Shown: in pieces, positions 1 to 11,274 of the stretch
Numbering within the stretch: the stretch's first letter is position 1
Layout: each line of letters begins with the position of its first letter
Source of the DNA: Intoshia linei
Taxonomy: Eukaryota > Orthonectida > Rhopaluridae
Direction of reading: 5' to 3'
Assembly: GCA_001642005.1 (NCBI GenBank)
Contig: LWCA01000184.1
Span: forward strand, 1 to 44,267
Length of the DNA stretch: 44,267 nucleotides
Position numbers and translations under genes: made by a program
Notes under the pieces: model-generated
Databases searched by the model: none
Seen by the model: the letters and a program-made list of their open reading frames with translations, nothing else
Told to the model about the DNA's origin: nothing

Positions 1-310
1 TTGTCGTATTTAAGCCTACTCCATAGTAAATTTCATCATATTAATAGATTATACAAAATAAATTATAAATTTGTATGTAAGTTTAGTTTTGACAATATAC
101 CCTTTTCGATTTTATTTACCGTTGCACCATTATGTGGCATTATCATTATGCATTTGTACTATTTATTAAATGTCATTTTAATCAAGAAATAATAGAATAT
201 TATGAAAATTATCATAGGAAATGTTTTCAAAAATACATTTGGACTTCTGATAAACTAAATATTATGGGAATAGATTTTATCATGATATTACGAAAATAAA
301 AAATTAACCA
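1..310. other. intergenic, nothing recognised
   Basis: A+T-rich sequence. The open frame at 1-192 has low-complexity composition and no recognisable motif, so no gene is called here. Confidence 0.5.
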
Positions 311-3300
311 ATGAAGTATAAAATTGTAACCGATTCAGCCGAAAGAGCCTTACAAAAATATAAACGATCATTAAATTTGTACACAAAAGAAGAAGAAATT
401 CAAAATACAGTGATGATTTTTAATACATTTTCATATAAATGCTTGGATTAATTACATTTCTGTTTATAATATATTTTGGGTTAAAATTTATAAAATCTTT
501 TATTTTGTTGGTATATTGCGTTGAGGATATATAAAATTTTGGTTGGATTATGACAATCTTAAGTCTCTTAAAAAAGTAGACTAAAATTTTTGAAATAATA
601 GACAAATTTCTACATTTAACACACCACAAACAAAAATGATAAATATAGCTATAATTTGAAAAATTTTTTTTTCTTATTATAAAATAACGTCAATGGTGCA
701 TGACGCAGTTTAACATTATTTATTAAAATATACAAAAATTATTAAATTTTCAACACAAACGAAGCATGAATTTAAGTTTTTGTAAAAAAAACTAAGAAAA
801 ACATGGTCCTAGAATAAATTTTTGTAAAATGGGAGCCTCATTTTTGTAAATTGAGAATTAAAAAATTATATTATTGAGTATCATAACTATTTTATGTGTT
901 AAATTTAAAACGTAAAATAAAAAGCATTAGAGAGGCGGTAAAGCTATATGACACTACCCAACGCTTGTGAAAAACAATTTAGGATTATAGGAAAATAATT
1001 TTTAAGATATTTAAGAGCAGGATACGTTCGGCTCTGGTTGTTTGACCTGTTAATGATGGTAAAATTGTCATGTTTGAGGGGTTCACAACTTAATTAAGAT
1101 AAAAAATTATTTGAGATACTGAGATTTACATTATAGATGTTCTCTATTTATATTTACATATATAATAATGTATAATTATTTTAATGTTTATTATTTTATT
1201 TAATTATATTATTTTTTGTATATTAATTTTTTATTAGATTGATAGCCGTTACAATAAAGATACAGAGAGGGACGTAATTAATTGGATAGAATTATTAGTA
1301 GGTGTACAATTAAAAGCTGGAATGAGACACATTGAAGATTCTTTAAAAAATGGTCAAATATTGTTGAAGTATTATAATAATGTTAGGGTTATATTATACT
1401 GGAAATACTTTAGATTATGCAAAGTATTGCAAAATGGTAGTGATAATGTTAGTTCAAAACTAAAAAACATGAACATCAAAATAAATGACCAAAATGCTTC
1501 ACCTTTTAAACAGGTTATTAAATAATTTAAGGTTATATTTCTGTTTATAATCATGTGGTCTAATTTAATGATCAATGTGTGTCAATGTGTAAACTTTACA
1601 CTGTAAAGTAAAAGTTATTCAATATATACTTCTTTCTGTAACCATTTATTAAGAAAATTGACAGTCCCAGAAATTTGCATAGTCATGTTCAAAACCACAA
1701 ATTACTCATTATTTTGAAAAATTAAAAAAACTACTGTATACAGAATCCTAAAATTTAAAAAAAGCATAACAAATTCAGCATTTTCCAATTAACATGGAGA
1801 AAAATTTTCAATCTCAAATTAACGCCTTAATGGTTAAAAGGCACTTTATTTTTAACTTACTTATTTGATGGTAATTAAAAATATTGAATAATTAATGGTC
1901 TATCACAGGGGTTTCACAGTTTCATTATTGTGGAGCGGTAATCTGCTATAAAATTTCCTAACAAGGCCTAAGCTCGAAGATCCACTGCAGCATATCATTT
2001 TTTCAAAGCTTTACACACTTTTCCAGGAAAATCATCAAAATTCGGGGAATTTTTTTAACGGGTTTTTCCCGAACACAAATACTACATTTACGATTTATCT
2101 AAAATGTGCAATGCACATTGTGCATGCATTATTGTTTTATTGATGTCAATTATAATGAAATATTTTTTAGATGGAAAATATTGAATTATTTTTAACGTTT
2201 TGCAAATTCTACGGCGTAGACAATGTCAGTCTGTTTCAGACTGTAGATTTATACGAAGGACGAAATATGGCTCAAGTTATATCGTGTGTTGAAATGTTGG
2301 GAACAGAGGTATAAATATTATTATGGAGGGTTTACTTTTAGAATTACAATTAAAATAAAAAATTATGCAAAATGTGCATCCAGGAATGACACACACCTGG
2401 TCGTCTAACTGGAGATCACTGACAAAATTGTGTTGACGAGGAATGTGTTTGTATTTGTTAATGTCAGTTTTGTAAAATTTTAGTACTATATTCGTTACTT
2501 AACAAAATATATGCAAGATGAGTAGAATAAAAAATGAGCTGAATAACGATGAGTCGCATAATTCTATAAATTTTTCTTCTACAATAATGATTTCTCTAAC
2601 TCATAAAGTCACAATTTGAATCATTGAAATGGATTTTCACCGTTTTTATTTTAACAATGATTTTAGTTGATATAATGAAATCAAATGTAGTATAAAATTC
2701 TAAATAAAAGGGAAGCTTGTTTAAAAAAGACTCTAGACATTGGTTGTAATAATGTTAACTATGTTTATTAACCCTTTGAGTATATTTGTTATTTTAAAAT
2801 GAGATTTGTTGTAAAATTTAAAACAAGCTATGTGGAATTGTATTTTATTTATTACACCACATGTTTGCACTAATGTATGCTTTATAGGTACTTTAATGTG
2901 TTTAGGCTAAATTACAGAAGAAATTTGAAGCCAATAAATTTTAGATTGTTAATAATTTTTTTCCTTATACAAACTCTTTAAGTAAAATTTCCATTAAGTG
3001 CAATTTAGCACAATTTTTAAAAATGTACTGAATTCACATAGTCATTCTGTAACGCAATATTCTTAAAAATAAACTTAAATATTTCATACAATCTATAATA
3101 AATTTATATTCTTTAACCGCAATTGATATTTTTCTACATAATAATGAAAATTTGGAATTTAGATGCTGTCCAAATATTCAAATTTAACAAATGCAACAAA
3201 AATTAAAATTTTAAGTGTTTATTTCAAGTATTCTTTACTTGCACTGATTAAATTATTTTGAAATTTGCTTTGAGACTATACCGTCGATACTAATTTGATT

Positions 3301-4047
3301 TTAACATGTTAGTTTCTTCATCTTCACAGTAGTTAAAATCATTAAATTGGCTAGTGGCCATTCTTGATTGAGTTTACAAGTAAATAATGATCAATGATTT
3401 TAATTTATATACAGTGGTTTCTGTTCAATATGAATACTGTATAATATGCATTTACGCTTATATGAATTTAATGCAAATAACAGTTAGATTTGTATAGTAT
3501 TTATTATGAAAAATTTTTTTTAAATATCCGGTCCCATTGACATTCATATTGTACTGAAACCACTGTAGTTATAATTACCATTAAAATTATAATAATATTC
3601 TAAAAGGCCCAACGAAATCAATTTAAAGGAGAAACAATAGGACCAAAACCCATCGAAAAGCACATCGTAGAATTTACAAAAGAGCAAATGGAAATGGGAA
3701 AATCTATAATATCCCTACAATGTGGATCAAACAAAGGAGCCACTCAAAAAGGCTTATCAATGGGTGCTACTCGTACAATCATTACAGATAATGTTGGGGA
3801 AATGTCTAAGGATGGTTCCAATATTTTATCGTTACAAAGCGGAACAAATAAATTCGCTTCTCAAAGTGGCACATCCTTTGGTACGCAGCGTCAAATTATT
3901 GACATAGAAAGTCAAAAAAATAAAGCCAGCTCACAAGGTTCAAATATTATAGGCCTGCAAATGGGTAAACACAAAAAACAATCTGGTGTTGGTTCAGCAC
4001 AGAATCGTCAAATTGTATCTAAACAAAATCAAGAAGAATGGCTATAA
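311..4047 (+). CDS. calponin-family actin-binding protein, five exons
   Basis: Exons 311-409, 1238-1368, 1414-1513, 2171-2308 and 3607-4047 join in frame to about 302 codons, the usual calponin length. All introns are GT...AG, and the second is only 45 bp. Residues ~27-140 form one calponin-homology domain (EEIQNTIDSRYN, ERDVINWIELL, DSLKNGQILLKLCKVLQ, VDLYEGRNMAQVISC). A linker with FKGETIGPKP follows, then three ~26-residue calponin repeats (SIISLQCGSNKGATQKG, ILSLQSGTNKFASQSG and a degenerate IIGLQMGKHKK), which bind F-actin in this family. The family stabilises or bundles actin in muscle and other contractile cells. Exon 1 begins at an ATG with an upstream in-frame stop; its last residues match the conserved pre-CH segment seen as GLSxEVxxKI in vertebrate calponins, so I include it. 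This exon is the least certain; exons 2-5 are secure. Confidence 0.88.
1622..1870 (+). repeat. relic of interspersed repeat R1 (Helitron-like)
   Basis: Lies in calponin intron 3. It contains TGTAACCATTTAT followed by AAAATTGACAGTC, matching the copy at 32690, and further on the CAATCTCAAA ... GGTTAAAAGGCACTTTATTT module seen in other copies. It is clearly diverged. Confidence 0.5.
3412..3565. mobile_element. pogo-like MITE, TA target site
   Basis: A 154-bp non-coding element in calponin intron 4. Its ends are inverted repeats of about 24 bp: CAGTGGTTTCTGTTCAATAT on the left and CAGTGGTTTCAGTACAATAT read from the right, with two mismatches. It is flanked by TA at 3410-3411 and 3566-3567, as expected for pogo/Tc1-mariner insertion. 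Confidence 0.75.
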
Positions 4048-4392
4048 TTTATAAAAAATCAAAAATGAACATTTGTTCATTGAAAAGTGATTATAAACAT
4101 TATGAATAATAAAATTAAACAACAATTTAAGATTGGAATTGAAAATAAATTAAAAGTTATCACTGCTCATTGATGTTATAGCCAGAGATCCTCAATTTTT
4201 TTAAAATAGTCCCCTCCATAATTCTTAAAAAAATTGTAATACTTTTGTATGTTATTTTAGAACAATGATTCTTAACCGGTGTACCGCAAAGAAACCTGAC
4301 GTTATATTTAAGTTTTATAAAATTAGTGTGAATCTTTTACATTGACAATTATTTGATTAACATTTTGGGATTTACTATTTGATACTCTAATA
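4048..4392. other. intergenic; possible truncated hAT end
   Basis: No gene seen. At 4262-4290 the string CAATGATTCTTAACCGGTGT resembles a hAT terminal repeat, but no partner end was found. Confidence 0.35.
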
Positions 4393-5728
4393 TAGTCGGA
4401 CCTCGGATTGGGCACCATTTTTTGAAAAGTACCCCAAAAACGGGTTTTAGTAAGTTATCTAATTTTTCATTGAATATTTTAACTATTACAATACATTACG
4501 ATATTATGTTTGTTTCTATTAGAGTCCAACACTGTTTAGGCCAGTGGTTCCCAAAGTTGTCCACAGGAAATTATAGGTAGTCCACAAGAAAAATTTTAAA
4601 TAACATGAAGATAACCTTTTTTTAACAATAATAATAATACATTAGAATTGTATCGATCATTTATTATTATTATTCAACTAAATTAATTAAATTTAGTGAA
4701 CGTAAACATTATTTAATTAAAATGAAGTGAAAATTTACTGAATAACGTGAATAATTTTCACATGCGTTAAATTTTAATTTATGTAACGATTTAACTTAGT
4801 TCGATTGTAGTTTCCGGAATCGAACCTATCAAGCTCGTCGCCACTTCAAAAATGAAAAATAACCCATTAAAAAATTTTGTAAACGAATTTGGTCAAATTA
4901 TAATATCATATAACCCTATCCACCTTTTTAATACTCTTGAGTTGACATTTTCAATTTAACACTCAAATTAGTTGATATTCAAGAATTTTTTTAATGCTCA
5001 ATTTTATTAATTCAAGCATCCATTTTAAAAAAATTTCGTCGAGATCCTTCCACCGAGGGATATCGCATGCGGCAATGGTAATTCGCAATAAGTATGTTTG
5101 AAATTAAGATTTTTTTTAATTAGGCCATTAAAGCTACCTTGTAAAAATTAATTTAAAATTTTTGATTTAAGGAAGAATATATCATAAAAAATCAAAATAT
5201 TACCTTAGTGACGTGTTCAGGATTAAGAGCATTTTTTAAAAAAATTATGTGCTCCACACACATTTTTTTTGTGTGACAAGTGGTCCATAGTGGAAAAAGT
5301 TTGGGAACCACTGGTTTAGCCTGATATTTTCAAATAAATACCTGATAATCAAAATTTAATAAAAATCTCAAATCAAAGTTATGAATATTTTTGTAATTAT
5401 ATACTTAATTTTTAGAATTATAGTTACTTTTGAATCTAGAATAGTAATTAATTTATCAGATATTAAAATATAGGCATGAATGAAAAATTAATGAATTATA
5501 ATAAATACATATGAAAATGTATGTAAAATATTTAAATAAATATAATTTTAATTTAATGTCATCACTATAGGAATTATACTTATATATTTTATATTTACAA
5601 CATTTTTGCCCCAAAAGCGGGGTTAATTTCACATATATTACTGTGTCATCGATATAAATACAAAATATATATATAGATATATAAATTAACGTAATTCTGA
5701 AAAAGTGCCCCAAAGCGGGGTCGGACTG
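4393..5728. mobile_element. pogo-like non-autonomous element, hosting a nested hAT MITE
   Basis: The left end TAGTCGGACCTCGGATTGGG and the right end, read inward as CAGTCCGACCCCGCTTTGGG, are diverged inverted repeats. TA dinucleotides flank it at 4391-4392 and 5729-5730. GCCCCAAA-AGCGGGG motifs recur inside (5607-5622). No transposase is present. A hAT MITE at 4542-5313 interrupts it, so this element is the older insertion. Confidence 0.65.
4542..5313. mobile_element. hAT MITE with 8-bp target duplication
   Basis: Terminal inverted repeats CAGTGGTTCCCAAAGTTGTC (left) and CAGTGGTTCCCAAACTTTTT (right, read inward). Flanking octamers GTTTAGGC (4534-4541) and GTTTAGCC (5314-5321) match at 7 of 8 positions. 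Subterminal GTCCACAGG and GGTCCATAG motifs also pair up. There is no coding capacity. Confidence 0.85.
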
Positions 5729-5844
5729 TACTTTAATTTAAGGAGTATAATTTATATAGTAAATATTATGGTGAACACCAAAAATATCCGCATTTCTTCA
5801 TATTTATAATAATTAACGATCATAAAATTAAAAAAAAGATAATT

Positions 5845-6120
5845 CTGATACAGCTTATTCCAGTTGATATAATTACAAAATTTTAACTCCATAAATCAAC
5901 GCATTCCCGGTGTCATTAATTTTTAATATTTGATCAACCAATATTTTTCAAATGTTAGATTAAAATTAAAAATGCAAAAGTGAATAATCATCCTACAATT
6001 TCAAAAAAATGTGCACTAAATGTCTAAACATTTCCAATAAAGAAATATGGGTCGAAATTTATATAATTGATTCCATCGGATTTTTTTTCATTCTCAAATA
6101 CTCGTTTTGAATCAAATTTA
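5845..6120 (+). repeat. copy of interspersed repeat R1, 3' modules
   Basis: Shares the order TTCTGATACAGCTTATTCCA, ACGCATTCCCGGTG, CCAATATTTTTCAAAT and CAATAAAGAAATATGGGT with the copies at 30360-30760. Confidence 0.6.
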
Positions 6121-6234
6121 AAACCACCAAAACTGTAAAATTGAAATTTTATCCGCTCATAAAATTATTTTGTTTTCATTTTCAAAATATTTTTTCTTTT
6201 TCAAAATTTCAAAACAGTTTTTTCATTTTAAAAA

Positions 6235-6737
6235 TTGAAATTCATGGGGAAAAGAACGTTTTTCAACGACGAATGGACAAAAAAATACGGGGTGGTTAGT
6301 CAAAACGACAAGGCTTTATGCATAATAGATGATTGTATGCAAACTCTCGTACGAGACTCGTACGTCATTAAAAGACATTTTCAAAATTCACACCACATTA
6401 CAAAATCTGATGAGGTGATTGGTAGACAAGTCAAAATTTATTTTGACCAACTCAAATCTACCATTAATTTACAAGTAGAAGAAGAAAAAAATTGGAAACG
6501 TATCATTGAAACGTCTCTGCTCCTTTCTATCTTTTCTATTTTTTATCTTTCATAACGTCGACAATTGAAACTTTCAGCTAACGATTCATAGACTTCTCAG
6601 ACATCAGCAAACTTTTTAAAATAGTGCGCGTCCCGCATTTATTGGAAAATTTGGATGATTATGAGTGTTTTAATTGGATTAGTTCAAATTTGGATTCCGA
6701 GCTCATTGACCTGAAAAAACGTAGTTTATGTCAATAA
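6235..6737 (+). pseudogene. internally deleted hAT transposase (SPIN-DOC/GTF2IRD2-type)
   Basis: Two coding remnants of a domesticated-type hAT family abut each other. Frame 1 (6235-6555) carries FFNDEWTKKYG and a zinc-finger segment with C-x4-C and RHFQNSHH, resembling the N-terminal finger of GTF2IRD2/FAM200-like hAT proteins. Those normally have C-x2-C, so the finger looks damaged. After a stop and a frame shift, 6582-6737 reads RFIDFSDISKLF ... SELIDLKKRSL, resembling the family's RFxDF and MELIDLQ block just before the dimerisation domain. The several hundred codons that should lie between, including the catalytic core, are missing. The identification is from remembered family motifs. 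Confidence 0.5.
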
Positions 6738-7926
6738 ATTTGCTTCAATTCTTTAATAGAGCTTCAATAAAATACATTAATGACGAATTATGCACATATA
6801 GTATAAATAAAATTATAAGTAAATAAACATTAGTTCAATTATATTACGGTATTTTTTAATGTGAAACCTGGCTGATGTTTTTGTAAATTTATGGTGAACA
6901 AACATTATAGTTAATGTTTATAACCTATTTGTCATGTCGTACGGCCATGGATTTTATCTAATTTCTAAATTCATGAAAAAATTAACACCCTAATACAGAT
7001 TACAGTACAATGCAATGTAGTTATGAAAATGATTAAATTTAGGAATTTCATTCTATTTTAATTTTAAATTGTATATACAATCGTATGTGCATTGTATTTT
7101 CACTTTATAAAAAATTAATTGTTAATTAGTTTTTTAATTTTTTAATTAATTTCTATACGGTCCAATTATTTTTGGAGATATTAACGAAATAGTCAACTCA
7201 ATTAGTCCAGACTGGTTAAATATTTGGTATATACACGTGTATTGTATGTTATAATAAAAATATACTGCATTAATAGAAATGCATTTAAAACAATCTTTAA
7301 AGTTTGCAAACAATATGTAGTATATAATCTACATCGCACAAAAATGTAACCATTTTTAACAATGTTTTTAATTTGAAATGATTGGACCTGGCGTATACTA
7401 TATTTTTTACAATTATTAGATTGGAATTTTGATAAAAAAGCATTCAAATTAAGAGAACAATAATCACGATAAAATGTTTAAACTTGAAGAATTTTGATTG
7501 AGAAATGACTTGAAATAAAATTTAATAATTAAGTGTGTTGATTTATACATTAAAGTGTCAATGATAAATTTAATAATTCATGAAAATAGCGGCACAATAA
7601 ATTTAGACATAGGGTGGATATAAATTTATATAAAAGTTTGAAGAATTAAATTGGGTCAATTCTATGCATCATTTGATATCTAATTTTTGAAATCAAATTG
7701 TTTACAAAAGTTTAAAATAGAAACAAAGTAACTACTACTGTAGTTGATTAACTATAAAAACGAATCAAGTAGAAGACAGGTAAACAGCGTGAATCCACGA
7801 TATCAACTAATAAAAATATTGTACAGCAACTATAAACATATAAATAAAATGTTGACTACATTTAATTACCAGTGGTGAAAACGTACATTACTACTGTACT
7901 CTAACATTGGCAAGAAAAAAATTTCA
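6738..7926. other. intergenic and 5' flank of TTLL gene
   Basis: A+T-rich with no protein motif on either strand. The minus-strand open frame at 7202-7447 has no recognisable domain or coding-like composition. Confidence 0.5.
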
Positions 7927-9459
7927 ATGAACATATCAATACCATATACCAGAGGCAAGTTTGATACCCGAAATTACACAAAAAGTGGTAAAATAAAGAA
8001 TGAATTGTATCGAAAACCTGAGAATGGATTAATCTTAGACAATGGAGAATCATCCATAGACATGGGTCGAACAAGCTTAGAAAACGAAATGGGTGTGTTA
8101 AATTTAAAAACGGATGTAAAAAATACAAATTCAAAAATAGATAGAGCTGCAGAAAGACAACAAAAGAATGAAAAAACATTAATAACAAAAAAAACCACTC
8201 AAAATTGCAACTTGAGTAACTTGTCTGGAGTAATCTGGATTGGTACCAATAAAAAAATTGCTGTATTAGTGCTGCAACCTGAAAATATTTTCAACAACGT
8301 CTACACCATTCGGGCTGGAGGAAGTTTCCATTACAAAATTCCGTTGACAGAAAACGTTGAATTTCCCAGTGATTCTTCGTCTCAATTGTACAATCAATCT
8401 GCAATCGAACGACAATTAGAATTTTTGCCAGCATTTCAAATGGGAATGACATTTAAAATATTGGGTTCCGATTGTCGATTAATTCGTCAAATTTTACTTA
8501 ATCATGGATTTAGTGAATTGTCAGCAACGTCTCAAAATCAAACTGAATTTAATATACTTTGGGCCGGAAATCATTTACGCTCATATACTTTGAGGAATTT
8601 GTTATCGTTTCAACGTGTAAATCACTTTCCAAAATCATATGAATTGACGAGAAAGGACAGACTTTTCAAAAACATTCAACGAATGCAACATACTAAAGGT
8701 TTTAGAAATTTTGATTTCATTCCAGTCAGTTTCATAATGCCCAACGAATATGCCGATTTCTGTTCTGTATTTACTAGAGAACGAGGTGTATGGATAGCCA
8801 AACCTGTTGCATCGAGTCGTGGTCGAGGCATTTATCTTGTAGCGCATCCAGATCAATTGAACCTTGAGGAGCATTCCATTGTTTCTAAATATATTAGCAA
8901 TCCATTGTTGATTGATGGATTTAAATTTGATTTAAGGTTATATTTGGCGGTAACTTCATATGACCCTTTAGTAGCTTATCTTTATGAAGAGGGGTTATCT
9001 CGGTTTGCGACTGTAAGGTTTGATCACAGTGTTAGATTCATTAAAAACGCCTGTATGCATTTAACAAATTATAGTATTAACAAAAAAAATCATGGATATG
9101 TACAAAATTCCGATGCCGACATTGAAGACGTAGGAAACAAATGGACATTGGGTGCATTACTTCGACATTTAAACAGTAATGGTGTCGACACTAAACAGTT
9201 AATATCAAAAATTGAAGATATTTTGGTACGGACCCTTTTAGCTGTTCAGGCTCCCATTTCTTCTGCTACAAAAATGTTTACTTGCCATCGTACCAATTGC
9301 TTTGAACTATATGGAGTCGATATTCTCATTGATAAAAATTTGAAACCGTGGCTGTTAGAAATTAATTTATCACCTTCTCTTAATTGTGATTCACCTTTAG
9401 ACCTGAAAGTTAAATCACACATGGTTTCGGATTTATTGACTTTATCTGGTAATATTTAA
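7927..9459 (+). CDS. TTLL5: TTLL5-like tubulin polyglutamylase, single exon
   Basis: A 510-residue ATP-grasp ligase that adds glutamate chains to tubulin tails or other acceptors in cilia and on microtubules. Residues ~1-100 are a basic, low-complexity leader. The TTL core runs from ~102 (VIWIG) to ~505. Visible landmarks are DCRLIR (182), NILWAGNHL (209), VNHFPKSYELTRKDRL (231), the nucleotide-binding lysine in WIAKP (K292) with the loop SSRGRG (296-301), FDLRLYL (334), MHLTNYSINKK (377), and the metal-binding D465, E478 and N480 in GVDILID and LLEINLSPSL. YELTRKDRL and IAKPVASSRGRG match TTLL5 best among TTLLs. Vertebrate TTLL5 continues for hundreds of residues; here a stop follows the core at SGNI. 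A GT at 9448 in CTG|GTAATATT could be a donor to unseen 3' exons. The whole core in one exon contrasts with the intron-rich neighbours. Confidence 0.93.
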   Translation: MNISIPYTRGKFDTRNYTKSGKIKNELYRKPENGLILDNGESSIDMGRTSLENEMGVLNLKTDVKNTNSKIDRAAERQQKNEKTLITKKTTQNCNLSNLSGVIWIGTNKKIAVLVLQPENIFNNVYTIRAGGSFHYKIPLTENVEFPSDSSSQLYNQSAIERQLEFLPAFQMGMTFKILGSDCRLIRQILLNHGFSELSATSQNQTEFNILWAGNHLRSYTLRNLLSFQRVNHFPKSYELTRKDRLFKNIQRMQHTKGFRNFDFIPVSFIMPNEYADFCSVFTRERGVWIAKPVASSRGRGIYLVAHPDQLNLEEHSIVSKYISNPLLIDGFKFDLRLYLAVTSYDPLVAYLYEEGLSRFATVRFDHSVRFIKNACMHLTNYSINKKNHGYVQNSDADIEDVGNKWTLGALLRHLNSNGVDTKQLISKIEDILVRTLLAVQAPISSATKMFTCHRTNCFELYGVDILIDKNLKPWLLEINLSPSLNCDSPLDLKVKSHMVSDLLTLSGNI

Positions 9460-11226
9460 TTTTACCGGAACCCTATTAGACAAGTTCTAAAATGCATAAA
9501 AATGCAAAACGAAAGGTTTTAGTTAGGAGAACTTAATATTTTTAAACTATTTATTTACTATTATTCAAAATCCTACCATATAAAACTTTTAATGTCTCGG
9601 AAAATATCTGATAGTAGTTTTATGTCCCTTTGTTTTAGAATAAGGGTCGTAAAATGTGTCCATGGATACCTATAAGTAAAAGAAAATTTTTGAGATTATG
9701 AAGGAATTATTGGGACCGCGAAAATTTTATTTTTATTCTATGCAATTTAATATATTTAAATACAGACATATGGTTAATTTATTCACAAATGTTTATTTTA
9801 AAAGTTCAATGGCCCACGGGATTGCATATTAAAATTGACGTCTACGATAAAAAAGTTTGTTGACTCCGTGTTCCATACCAAAAATATTTTTTTGTTTAGC
9901 ATAACTTGGATTTGTTTTTAAAAATAAAAAAATGGAAGCAGACATGTAGGGAAAGTTTAAGTGCTCATTTAAGTGTATTTTATTATATTAATTATTCTTA
10001 TTGATTATTAGTTTACTGAAAAGGTTGCTAACCTTTGATTCGAAAACAACATAATAATTAAGTAGATAATCATAATATACAGCATATTGTATACGCATTG
10101 TAATATATTCGATATGAGTGTATCCAGCCTGTCTGGTATCGATGTGTACATATTTTTTAACACAATATTACAATCATGTTAGTTTTATCACTGGAAATAA
10201 TATTAATATTTTCGACTTTGGTTTTCTATTCGACACATCATCTTAATTACTTAATTAAGTAATCATTCGGCATCACGCTTTCAGTGAACTGTACATTAAT
10301 TTTTATTATTTAATTTTTTCGTGAAAATCCCGACAATTTTGTCTAGTGCATAATCACCTGTTACAAGGTCTTATGTAATATATTTAATAAAATAGATGTG
10401 TTTTATGAATTCAGTACAAGTTTGTTTCTATAAAATTATAACTTATATAATAATAATTATTAATACGTAATAATCAGTATGTCGGTGCTTTCAAAAAAGT
10501 TTCACTTGGCGACGCATCAATATAAAATAATGAAAATCGAATTGACCGTTAATATACAAGATTTTGAAATTGAAAATTATGATAATGTTGATGAAGTTAA
10601 AACTTTTTATCAGAATGTGTCGTTTTTATAATTTTAGGACGGGTTTGAATTTAAAAAAAGGAAAATTGGGATTTTGCCTTGAAGGACTCAATTTCTAAAA
10701 ATTAAATTTGCGATAAAACACAATCTTGAAAAACTATATTAAAAATATGGAATTTTTAAAACTTCTTTTCTTCTTTCATAAATAAACTAGAACAGACACA
10801 AATAAAAAAACTAATAGACATACATTTTTTACTATTTTACTTTACTTAACCCTTTGAGGAATGCATTACACATAGTGTTAATTTATTATGATAATTTCGC
10901 CTTGTAATTTTTACATCTGGGCAAAATTTATTAATTCAATTTAAAATTATTGCAATGATTGCATTTTACATGCATTGTGTAATTTATTATTTATTTTATC
11001 TTTCTTAATACAATTGTTTAAATAAATATTTAACCTTTATTACAAATATCTTTAATCCACACGTATTCACGGTAATTCATAAGCAGTGTCCCATAATTTA
11101 CTGAATATGAATCTACCGTCGCTTAACATATATAATATCAATTTACAATCAGTATCGGTTCTATAATACCACATAAAATACAAAAAAATTTCACTGCAGT
11201 AAGTACAATGTACGTCGAATATACAT
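9460..11226. other. intergenic, no gene recognised
   Basis: A+T-rich. It holds a perfect 18-bp palindrome at 10246-10263 (ATTACTTAATTAAGTAAT) and a short open frame at 10479-10631 without recognisable similarity. No N-terminal MUT exons or 3' TTLL exons could be found here. Confidence 0.45.
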
Positions 11227-11274
11227 TAGGGCTGTTCAAAAAAATAAAAATCCATCATCACACCATATACTTCT

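Noticed and set aside
7202-7447. 81-codon minus-strand frame upstream of TTLL5
   Set aside because: Low-complexity A+T-driven composition without a domain.
7901-8874. Several antisense frames within the TTLL5 gene
   Set aside because: Mirror images of a strongly conserved coding sequence.
10479-10631. 50-codon frame (MSVLSKKFHLATHQYK...)
   Set aside because: Short, with no domain, splice support or neighbouring exons; cannot be separated from chance.
10846-11000. Possible TTAA element starting TTAACCCTTTGAGG
   Set aside because: No inverted partner ending in AGGGTTAA was found downstream.
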